DNA from: Muribaculaceae bacterium
GTDB lineage: Bacteria; Bacteroidota; Bacteroidia; Bacteroidales; Muribaculaceae
Direction: 5' to 3'
NCBI GenBank assembly: GCA_022511505.1
Contig: JAFLTK010000089.1
Coordinates: 1 to 5,025, forward strand
Length of the DNA: 5,025 nucleotides
In this document: piece by piece, positions 1 through 5,025 of the stretch
Numbering within the stretch: the stretch's first letter is position 1
How the letters are laid out: each line of letters starts with the position of its first letter
Translations under genes and position numbers: made by a program
The notes under the pieces: model-generated
Database searches by the model: none
Seen by the model: the letters and a program-made list of their open reading frames with translations, nothing else
Told to the model about the DNA's origin: nothing

Positions 1-91
1 CATTCTACCAAAAAGCTTTGGAACTTTGTCAAAGACTTTTAACATTTTGATAATTTGTACTAATCCTTAAATTTTTCTTTACACTTAACAT

Positions 92-126
92 ATTGTGCTA
101 CTAAAAAATAATTTTTTATATCTTTG
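92..126 (+). promoter_or_regulatory. Probable Bacteroidota-type promoter of the acyl-CoA synthetase-guaA unit
   Basis: TATCTTTG at 119-126 matches the Bacteroidota -7 consensus TAnnTTTG exactly. The only -33-like element is ATTG at 92-95. It leaves a 23-base spacer, longer than the usual 19-21, so the upstream half is weak. Transcription would start near 130-134 and give a leader of about 60 nt. The surroundings (40-120) are strongly A/T-rich, as is usual for promoters of this phylum. The call rests on motif match and position only. Confidence 0.6.
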
Positions 127-137
127 CAAGCGAATTA

Positions 138-179
138 ATGAAGACGTCAAGGAAAGCCCTGCGCTTTGCCGCGCGTTAA
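138..179 (+). CDS. Possible 13-codon upstream mini-ORF in the leader
   Basis: An ATG at 138 opens 13 codons (MKTSRKALRFAAR) and ends with TAA at 177-179, fifteen bases before the acyl-CoA synthetase start and in the same frame. It lies inside the predicted transcript. Four of the 13 residues are Arg and one or two more are Lys. The RNA can fold over it: bases 151-157 (GGAAAGC) pair with 163-170 with one bulged G. No Shine-Dalgarno site is seen, but that is normal here. It may be a leader peptide or may simply be chance. Confidence 0.2.
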   Translation: MKTSRKALRFAAR

Positions 180-194
180 TATCTATTTCGACTT

Positions 195-1853
195 ATGCAA
201 TCAACCACAAGCCTGAACAGATTATTTGAGAATGCGATTAAAGAAAATTGGGAGCGACTGTCGATGACCGATTTCAACGGCGTGTCGTTCCAATATAAAG
301 ATGTGGCTCGAAAGATTATCAAGTTGCACCTTCTTTATGAGCACGCGGGAGTGAAGAAGGGCGATAAGATAGCACTTTGTGGCAAAAACTGTTCTCAGTG
401 GGGCGTGTCGTTTTTGTCGATTCTGACCTACGGCGCTGTCGCTGTTCCCATTCTGCACGAATTTAAAGCCGACAATATACATCACCTTGTCAACCACTCA
501 GAGGCCAAGATTCTAATTGTTGATGCGGCCATCTGGGAGAATCTCGACCCGGCGTCGATGCCAGATCTGGAGGGAGTCATTAAGTTAAATGACTTCTCGC
601 TTTTGCTGTCGCGCAACGATGAGTTGACCGAGGCCCGCGCCCACCTGAACGAATATTTCGGGCACCGTTTCCCCGAACGTTTCACCGCCGACGATGTTTC
701 ATTTAATGAAGACGAGCCAAACGAGGTTGTGCTTATTAACTACACATCAGGCTCGACCGGTTTCTCAAAGGGCGTGATGCTGACCTCGCGCAACATCTGG
801 AGCAATCTGCAGTACACGATTGATATGTTGCCCTATTTGAAGCAGGGCGACTCGGTTGTGTCTATGTTGCCGATGGCCCACATGTATGGCCTCACGGTCG
901 ATTTCCTGCAAGCGTTTATCAAGGGCGTGCAAATTTGCTTCTTGACGCGAGTACCCTCGCCGCGCGTGATTCTCGAGGCGTTTAACACCGTCAAGCCGCG
1001 CATCATCGTGACCGTGCCCCTCATCATCGAGAAAATTGTCAAAAACAAGGTGTTCCCGATGCTCGAGAAGCCGCTGATGAAGATATTGATGCACGTGCCG
1101 TTTGTCGACGACCGCCTTTTGGCTAAGATTAAGACCAAGTTGACCGACGCGTTCGGCGGACAGTGTCAAGAGATAATAATTGGTGGCGCCGGATTGAACA
1201 AGGATGTCGAGCAATTCCTCCGCAAGATTGGCTTCCCCTACACCGTCGGCTATGGCATGACCGAGTGTGCGCCGCTGATAACCTACGCGCCCTGGCATGA
1301 TAACCGCCTTGGGTCGTGTGGACGCGTTGTTGACCGCATGGAAATAAAGGTCGATTCGCCCAACCCTGCCGAGATTCCGGGTTTGCTCTGGACTCGAGGC
1401 GACAACGTCATGGCGGGCTACTTCAAGAATCAGGAGGCAACCGATGCCATCATGAAAGACGGCTGGATGAACACCGGCGACATCTGCAACATTGACCACG
1501 AAGGTTTCCTCTATATCCGCGGTCGTGACAAGAATATGATTCTCGGTCCGTCGGGTCAGAACATCTATCCCGAGGAGATTGAGCAAAAACTTAACAATAT
1601 GCCATACGTCGGCGAGTCGATTGTCGTTGAGCAGGAGGGTCGTCTGGTGGCGCTGATTTATCCCGATATTGAGTTGATGACAGCCCAGGGGTTGAAAGAA
1701 GCCGATATTCACCCGATGATGCAGGAAAACCTTGCAACGCTTAACAAAGAGTTGCCCGGCTACTCGCAACTGTCGCGTTTCAAGTTATTTAACGAGGAGT
1801 TTGAAAAGACGCCCAAGCGCTCTATCAAGCGTTACCTCTATCAAAACAGTTAA
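195..1853 (+). CDS. AMP-forming long-chain acyl-CoA synthetase (AMP-binding family)
   Basis: The 552-residue protein belongs to the ANL adenylate-forming superfamily. Members activate a carboxylate, usually a fatty acid, with ATP to an acyl-AMP and then transfer it to CoA. The signatures appear in order: the phosphate loop YTSGSTGFSKG (183-193), the A4-like MLPMAHMYG (224-232), GYGMTE (352-357), TGD (427-429), the hinge region GRDKN (443-447) and NIYPEEIE (456-463). The length is normal for a full enzyme. ATG 195 is chosen because an in-frame stop at 177-179 precedes it and no other ATG intervenes. There is no signal peptide, so it is probably cytosolic or peripherally membrane-bound. Oddly, the C-terminal A10 motif reads TPKRSIKR (539-546), which puts Ser543 where the catalytic lysine normally stands; Lys541 and Lys545 flank it. 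Substrate chain length cannot be read from sequence, and an acyl-ACP ligase remains possible. guaA follows 13 bases later. Confidence 0.9.
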   Translation: MQSTTSLNRLFENAIKENWERLSMTDFNGVSFQYKDVARKIIKLHLLYEHAGVKKGDKIALCGKNCSQWGVSFLSILTYGAVAVPILHEFKADNIHHLVNHSEAKILIVDAAIWENLDPASMPDLEGVIKLNDFSLLLSRNDELTEARAHLNEYFGHRFPERFTADDVSFNEDEPNEVVLINYTSGSTGFSKGVMLTSRNIWSNLQYTIDMLPYLKQGDSVVSMLPMAHMYGLTVDFLQAFIKGVQICFLTRVPSPRVILEAFNTVKPRIIVTVPLIIEKIVKNKVFPMLEKPLMKILMHVPFVDDRLLAKIKTKLTDAFGGQCQEIIIGGAGLNKDVEQFLRKIGFPYTVGYGMTECAPLITYAPWHDNRLGSCGRVVDRMEIKVDSPNPAEIPGLLWTRGDNVMAGYFKNQEATDAIMKDGWMNTGDICNIDHEGFLYIRGRDKNMILGPSGQNIYPEEIEQKLNNMPYVGESIVVEQEGRLVALIYPDIELMTAQGLKEADIHPMMQENLATLNKELPGYSQLSRFKLFNEEFEKTPKRSIKRYLYQNS

Positions 1854-1866
1854 AAAAGAGAAAGTT

Positions 1867-3393
1867 ATGCAGGAGACGATAATAATACTTGACTTCGGGT
1901 CACAGACCACACAGTTGATTGCGCGCCGCATTCGTGAGCTCGGCATCTACTGTGAAATCCACCCCTACAACAAGATGCCCGACCCCGCGGCGGTCAATGC
2001 CATCGGTGTCATCTTGTCGGGGTCGCCGTTTTCGGTCTATGACAAGGAGGCTTTCAAAATAGACCTAACAACCATACCCGCCGAGTTACCTGTCCTTGGT
2101 ATCTGTTATGGCGCACAGTTTATGGCCTATAGCAACGGAGGCACGGTCGAACCGGCACCCTCGCGCGAGTATGTCCGCGCCCACTTGACCGAGGTCAACG
2201 TCTGCGACCCGCTGATGGCCGACATCGAGCCCGGCGCACAGGTTTGGATGAGCCACGGTGATACAATCACCTCGTTGCCCGATGATTTCACTTGCATCGC
2301 GTCGACCGAAAAGGTCGACATCGCGGCCTATCGAGTAGGGTCACGCGCGGCGTGGGGCGTTCAGTTCCATCCCGAGGTGTATCACAGCGAGTGTGGCATG
2401 ACGATTTTGCGCAACTTTGCGGTTGGCATCTGTAAAGCAAAACGCGACTGGAGCGCTGCCTCTTTTATTGATACGACAGTCGAGGCATTGCGCAAGCAAC
2501 TTGGCGACGATAAGGTTGTGCTTGGTTTGAGCGGTGGCGTTGACTCGTCGGTGGCGGCAGTGTTGCTCAACAAGGCAATAGGGCACAACTTGACGTGTAT
2601 TTTTGTTGACCACGGCATGTTGCGCAAGAACGAGTTTACCGAAGTTCTACGCGACTATGAGTGTCTTGGTCTGAATGTGATAGGAGTTGACGCTTCGGCT
2701 GAATTTTTCGCGGCTCTCGCCGGTGTAACCGAGCCCGAGAAAAAGCGCAAGATTATTGGCAAAGGATTTATCGACACGTTTGACCGCGAGGCACACAAAC
2801 TGAAGGATATCAAATGGTTGGCGCAAGGCACAATCTATCCCGACTGTATCGAGTCGTTGTCGATTACCGGCACCGTCATCAAGAGCCACCACAACGTTGG
2901 CGGCCTGCCCGAGAAGATGAATCTCAAACTTTGCGAACCGCTCCGCTTGCTGTTTAAAGACGAGGTAAGAGCCGTTGGCCGTCAGCTTGGTATGCCCGAG
3001 CATCTGATTACACGTCATCCTTTCCCCGGTCCCGGCCTGGCAGTGCGTATCCTCGGCGATATCACCCCCGAGAAGGTTGCCATCCTTCAGGAGGCCGACC
3101 ACATCTTCATCAAGGGACTCCGTGACCACGGGCTCTATGACAAGGTTTGGCAGGCAGGCGCAATCCTGCTACCGGTTCAGAGTGTGGGCGTTATGGGCGA
3201 CGAGCGCACCTACGAGCGCGCAATCGCGTTGAGAGCCGTCACCTCGACCGACGCTATGACAGCCGACTGGGCTCATCTGCCCTACGAATTTTTGGCACAG
3301 GTATCTAACGACATTATAAACCATGTAAAGGGTGTTAACCGAGTTTGTTATGACATCTCGTCTAAACCCCCGGCAACAATTGAATGGGAATAA
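1867..3393 (+). CDS. guaA: GMP synthase, glutamine-hydrolysing
   Basis: GuaA converts XMP, ATP and glutamine to GMP in the last step of de novo guanine nucleotide synthesis in the cytosol. The 508-residue product is full length for the family (about 505-525). The N-terminal class I glutamine amidotransferase domain (about 1-190) holds the nucleophile Cys80 in GICYGAQ (78-84) and the partners His168 and Glu170 in FHPE. The ATP-pyrophosphatase domain has the PP-loop SGGVDSS (222-228). The C-terminal dimerisation domain follows (about from 385) and ends in the typical KPPATIEWE (500-508), which carries the XMP-binding tail. The frame is open back to 1732, but homology begins at ATG 1867 (MQETIIILDFGSQ), and the purine-rich AGAGAAAG just before it suits initiation. 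It is probably co-transcribed with the acyl-CoA synthetase; no promoter or riboswitch is seen in the 13-base gap. All key residues are intact. Confidence 0.98.
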   Translation: MQETIIILDFGSQTTQLIARRIRELGIYCEIHPYNKMPDPAAVNAIGVILSGSPFSVYDKEAFKIDLTTIPAELPVLGICYGAQFMAYSNGGTVEPAPSREYVRAHLTEVNVCDPLMADIEPGAQVWMSHGDTITSLPDDFTCIASTEKVDIAAYRVGSRAAWGVQFHPEVYHSECGMTILRNFAVGICKAKRDWSAASFIDTTVEALRKQLGDDKVVLGLSGGVDSSVAAVLLNKAIGHNLTCIFVDHGMLRKNEFTEVLRDYECLGLNVIGVDASAEFFAALAGVTEPEKKRKIIGKGFIDTFDREAHKLKDIKWLAQGTIYPDCIESLSITGTVIKSHHNVGGLPEKMNLKLCEPLRLLFKDEVRAVGRQLGMPEHLITRHPFPGPGLAVRILGDITPEKVAILQEADHIFIKGLRDHGLYDKVWQAGAILLPVQSVGVMGDERTYERAIALRAVTSTDAMTADWAHLPYEFLAQVSNDIINHVKGVNRVCYDISSKPPATIEWE

Positions 3394-3441
3394 ATTAAAC
3401 CCGAATAGAAACCCTATTCTAACTTAATTTAACCCTGCCCC

Positions 3442-3484
3442 GGCGAAACGGTTGCAACAGCTTCCGTTTCGCCTTTTCACTTTT
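3442..3484 (+). terminator. Rho-independent terminator after guaA
   Basis: A perfect 10-bp stem, GGCGAAACGG (3442-3451) with CCGTTTCGCC (3464-3473), encloses a 12-base loop. It is followed by TTTT (3474-3477) and, after CAC, by a second TTTT (3481-3484). It lies 48 bases past the guaA stop. On the opposite strand the hairpin is not followed by a T-run, so it should work for the + strand only. Confidence 0.88.
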
Positions 3485-3526
3485 CGGTTTCTCGAATAAT
3501 TATCTAATCGTTTGTTTCAAGGTGGT

Positions 3527-4195
3527 TTAGCAATGTTTATAATTGGGTTCCGGAACAGGTCCATAATTATTAACATAGTCGTCTCCCCTTGAGAAAAACA
3601 AGATAAAGAAGAAATATATATCTGCGATTATATTCAAGAATGGAATAAGTAACAAGGCAAATAACCATCCAGAACGATTGGTGTCATGGAATCGTTTAAT
3701 GGCTGACATGTATAGAAAAACAATATCTGCAAAAAACACAATAAGATATAGTGTTGTACAACAATAAAGCGAAAAATTAACGTAAGAATTTTTAGGATCC
3801 GCCCCAATTGCGGCAAATATAAATACAAATAGAATCGTTAGAATCCCCGACAGAAGCAATATACCCACAAAAAGAACTACTGAAAGGAGATACTGGACAC
3901 GATTGATTCGTCCTTTACAGGAAAACATTCTCTTCAGAATTGATTTTAAATTGCTGTTTAGATCTCCTTTGGCTTTAGGTAAAGAGGTACTGTTCTTTTC
4001 AACGGGAGATGTGGCGTCGTCTACAGATTGATTTCTCTCTGAAAGTTTCCGTTCAACTTCTTTACTAATTTCCGGACTTAATTGCTTGCTTGAAATTACC
4101 TCAAAAAATGAGAGTCTTCCCTCGTTAATTAACTCTACAATATAATCTGCATCAAAAGTAGACAGATTATTCAAAAGTTCCTCTTTAGTGGGCAT
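3527..4195 (-). CDS. DUF805 inner-membrane protein with soluble N-terminal segment
   Basis: From ATG 4195 the product has 222 residues. Residues 1-85 are hydrophilic and lack membrane segments, with a helix-rich start (MPTKEELLNNL) and a Ser/Lys/Asn-rich linker at about 52-85. The DUF805 domain follows: a FSCKGRINRVQY entry motif (91-102), a long hydrophobic stretch (about 103-130), another (about 142-164), the hallmark IKRFHDTNRSGW (166-177), a third (about 178-201), and the closing NNYGPVPEP (209-217). DUF805 proteins are integral membrane proteins of unknown function. Most are about 110-130 residues, so the N-terminal part is an addition. In-frame ATGs also exist at 4243 and 4282 (238 and 251 residues). 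I prefer 4195 because the upstream stretch contains a perfect 9-bp hairpin and reads as leader RNA. The gene is convergent with guaA and visibly more AT-rich than it. It has its own promoter and a long structured leader. Confidence 0.85.
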   Translation of the reverse strand: MPTKEELLNNLSTFDADYIVELINEGRLSFFEVISSKQLSPEISKEVERKLSERNQSVDDATSPVEKNSTSLPKAKGDLNSNLKSILKRMFSCKGRINRVQYLLSVVLFVGILLLSGILTILFVFIFAAIGADPKNSYVNFSLYCCTTLYLIVFFADIVFLYMSAIKRFHDTNRSGWLFALLLIPFLNIIADIYFFFILFFSRGDDYVNNYGPVPEPNYKHC

Positions 4196-4211
4196 AATGT
4201 TGGATTCATTG

Positions 4212-4238
4212 TTCTCTATTGGCTTCCTGAATAGAGAA
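4212..4238 (-). promoter_or_regulatory. Hairpin just upstream of the DUF805 start codon
   Basis: In the - strand transcript, TTCTCTATT (4238-4230) pairs perfectly with AATAGAGAA (4220-4212) around the 9-base loop CAGGAAGCC. The stem ends 16 bases before ATG 4195. It falls between the candidate starts at 4243 and 4195. That suggests this stretch is untranslated leader and that the hairpin may influence ribosome access. The purine-rich AGGAAG in the loop is noteworthy, although this phylum seldom relies on Shine-Dalgarno pairing. Confidence 0.5.
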
Positions 4239-4285
4239 AACATAATAAAAGCGTGAAAGCCATTCTGCAACTCATTCAACATTCG

Positions 4286-4484
4286 GAGGCTCTGGTATTG
4301 CCCTTCAAAATCAAACGAGCCAAAGAGCAGAGCCTCACGCTATATGCCTAAATGCAACATATCAATAAAATATGTTGCAGAAATAGCATACACATAGGCA
4401 TCTACTATCAGCCTCAATCTTGACTTTGAATTGAAAATTTACCAGATTTCCGAATATCAAGATAGAGCGTCAGTAAACGCTATA
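4286..4484 (-). ncRNA. Structured leader RNA of the DUF805 gene (candidate DUF805/DUF805b-type cis-regulatory motif)
   Basis: Read 5' to 3' on the - strand, this leader holds a chain of inverted repeats. AGCGT (4481-4477) pairs with ACGCT (4470-4466). ATCTTGA (4463-4457) pairs with TCAAGAT (4423-4417) and can be lengthened by GGAAAT/ATTTTC inside. ATGCCTA (4401-4395) pairs with TAGGCAT (4350-4344) around a perfect 9-bp inner stem, GCAACATAT (4378-4370) with ATATGTTGC (4362-4354), loop 7. GAGGCTCTG (4336-4328) pairs with CAGAGCCTC (4294-4286). ACGCT (4470-4466) can also pair with a second AGCGT (4341-4337), closing a multi-branch junction around the two middle arms. The element lies between a good promoter and the gene. 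From memory, DUF805 and DUF805b RNA motifs were described computationally in Bacteroidota upstream of DUF805 genes. Membership here is inferred from position and fold, not from a model match. Confidence 0.65.
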
Positions 4485-4532
4485 ACCAAAATGTAACAAA
4501 TCAACAACTTTAGATGATGTTGATATTCAGTG

Positions 4533-4564
4533 CAAAGATAATTCTATTATATATATTTGCCAAA
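4533..4564 (-). promoter_or_regulatory. Near-consensus Bacteroidota promoter for the DUF805 leader and gene
   Basis: On the - strand, TTTG (4564-4561) is followed by exactly 20 bases and then TATCTTTG (4540-4533). This matches the -33 TTTG and -7 TAnnTTTG elements with the preferred spacing. Transcription should begin near 4524-4529 and run toward the DUF805 gene. That gives a leader of roughly 330 nt to ATG 4195. The spacer is very A/T-rich. Confidence 0.82.
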
Positions 4565-4572
4565 TTTAAAGT

Positions 4573-4597
4573 AAAAAAAGCGCGCCACATGAACGCG
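4573..4597 (-). terminator. Weak terminator-like site after the DUF4250 gene
   Basis: On the - strand a short GC stem, CGCG (4597-4594) with CGCG (4584-4581) and a 9-base loop, is followed by C and seven T (4579-4573). The stem is only 4 bp, so the call rests mainly on the T-run and its place. It is 36 bases past the DUF4250 stop and just before the DUF805 promoter. It could separate the two transcription units. Confidence 0.35.
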
Positions 4598-4632
4598 GGT
4601 ATTTTTGGGGGCTTAGTTTTTGGATTCGGGGT

Positions 4633-4806
4633 TTATTTGAATTGGTTGAGGACGGGGTTGTAGACAAAGCCGATGGCGGCCAGGGGGTTGACGATGTCGT
4701 CGCGGTCTACGTCGAGCGAGCGGCATAGTTCGTTAAGGCTGTCAAACTCGTCGCGCAGTTTGGTGTTGACTACGCTGAGCAGCATAAACGGGTCGGATGG
4801 TAACAT
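4633..4806 (-). CDS. DUF4250 family small protein
   Basis: The 57-codon gene starts at ATG 4806 (MLPSDPFMLLSVVNTKLRD) and ends in NPVLNQFK before TAA. The opening LPxDPxxLLSxVNxKLRD, the central SLNELCRSLDVD (23-34) and the terminal NQFK are the pattern I recognise for DUF4250, a family of about 55-60 residue proteins of unknown function. The length is therefore complete. The protein is acidic and soluble, with no signal peptide or membrane segment; the central part resembles a small helix-turn-helix-like helical fold, but DNA binding is only a guess. It starts 11 bases after the stop of the upstream membrane-protein gene and is probably translated from the same mRNA. The region before the start is A-rich, as is typical here. 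Confidence 0.85.
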   Translation of the reverse strand: MLPSDPFMLLSVVNTKLRDEFDSLNELCRSLDVDRDDIVNPLAAIGFVYNPVLNQFK

Positions 4807-4834
4807 TGATGTTGTTATTATTGTTGATGTTGTT
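4806..4834 (-). repeat. Direct repeat at the junction of the two right-end genes
   Basis: The 11-base unit AACAACATCAA on the - strand occurs at 4834-4824 and again at 4816-4806, with a period of 18 bases. The first copy encodes the end of the upstream protein (QHQ region). The second provides the A-rich stretch directly before the DUF4250 ATG and includes its first base. It may be a small tandem duplication or an unstructured ribosome entry region. Confidence 0.5.
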
Positions 4835-5025
4835 TAACGCGGAGGAATGAGCCGACAACGAGATTGAGCGTCAGCAATGCGATAAACAAGAAGATGAATA
4901 TCACGAAGTTGACGGCTTTATAGGTCGTGTTGTATTGGCCGGCGAGGTTAATAAGGTCTGAGACGCAAAGGTCGTAGGCCTCGACCATAGGCATTGCATA
5001 GTGTTGGCAGATGAGGCCGGCCACC
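4818..5025 (-). CDS. Hypothetical protein, C-terminal part, one membrane segment (partial)
   Basis: The frame is open to the window edge and ends at TAA 4818-4820, so only the last 68 or so codons are visible. A GTG at 5024 is probably an internal valine rather than the start. The visible part begins with a soluble stretch (AGLICQHYAMPMVEAYDL), then a strongly hydrophobic run of about 25 residues (37-61 of the fragment, AVNFVIFIFLF onward), and a short basic, Gln-rich tail (RVKQHQQ). This suggests a tail- or multi-pass membrane protein whose last helix is near the C-terminus. I do not recognise the family. Codon use resembles that of guaA and DUF4250, which supports a real gene. The DUF4250 gene follows 11 bases later, probably in the same operon. 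Confidence 0.65.
   Translation of the reverse strand, partial: VAGLICQHYAMPMVEAYDLCVSDLINLAGQYNTTYKAVNFVIFIFLFIALLTLNLVVGSFLRVKQHQQ

Noticed and set aside
8..21. CCAAA/TTTGG hairpin at the left edge as a terminator for a gene outside the window
   Set aside because: The stem is only 5 bp with a 4-base loop and no proper T-run follows directly.
765..1769. Long open frame of 334 codons on the - strand inside the acyl-CoA synthetase
   Set aside because: It is an antisense shadow of a strongly coding gene, rich in His, Arg and Gln, with no recognisable domain.
1732..1866. Upstream 45-codon extension of the guaA reading frame
   Set aside because: It overlaps the end of the acyl-CoA synthetase in another frame, and GuaA homology begins at the methionine at 1867.
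2647..3129. 160-codon open frame on the - strand inside guaA
   Set aside because: It lies opposite a fully conserved guaA region and resembles no known protein.
3442..3473. The guaA terminator hairpin acting also for the convergent DUF805 gene
   Set aside because: On the - strand the stem is followed by GGGGCAGGG rather than T residues.
3634..3828. 64-codon hydrophobic frame on the - strand within the DUF805 gene
   Set aside because: It is in another frame of the membrane-encoding region, which explains its hydrophobic look.
4344..4401. Nested inverted repeats as a miniature mobile element
   Set aside because: No flanking target-site duplication is visible. The repeats sit between a promoter and its gene and alternate with other stems, which fits a structured leader better.
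4841..4867. GGAGG followed by ATG on the + strand (4847), resembling a Shine-Dalgarno start
   Set aside because: The frame closes after six codons and lies antisense to the partial membrane-protein gene.

Overview
The window reads as chromosomal DNA of a Bacteroidota bacterium, most likely of the order Bacteroidales. The evidence is two promoter elements of the Bacteroidota type (TAnnTTTG at -7, TTTG at -33), start codons without Shine-Dalgarno sites but with A/T-rich upstream bases, and the families present. A gut family such as Muribaculaceae would fit, but this is inference from composition and gene style.

Left half (1-3484, + strand): a promoter and short leader precede a complete AMP-forming acyl-CoA synthetase (195-1853). 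Thirteen bases later comes a complete guaA, GMP synthase (1867-3393). A strong intrinsic terminator at 3442-3484 closes the unit. The two genes appear to be co-transcribed although they belong to lipid activation and guanine nucleotide synthesis; the only chemistry they share is adenylate formation. The acyl-CoA synthetase appears to lack the usual A10 lysine, and a 13-codon mini-ORF lies in its leader.

Middle (3527-4564, - strand, convergent with guaA): a DUF805 membrane protein with a soluble N-terminal segment. It is visibly more AT-rich than its neighbours. It has its own near-consensus promoter (4533-4564) and an unusually long leader of about 330 nt packed with perfect inverted repeats. 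These can be drawn as a multi-branched RNA with competing pairings. I interpret it as a cis-regulatory structured RNA, probably related to the DUF805/DUF805b RNA motifs described computationally in Bacteroidota. It is the most interesting object in the window.

Right end (4573-5025, - strand): a 57-codon DUF4250-family gene (4633-4806) directly follows the 3' end of a partial, unrecognised gene for a protein with one C-terminal membrane segment. The two are 11 bases apart and probably form an operon. A weak terminator-like site lies between them and the DUF805 promoter. I found no tRNA, rRNA, CRISPR array or insertion sequence.
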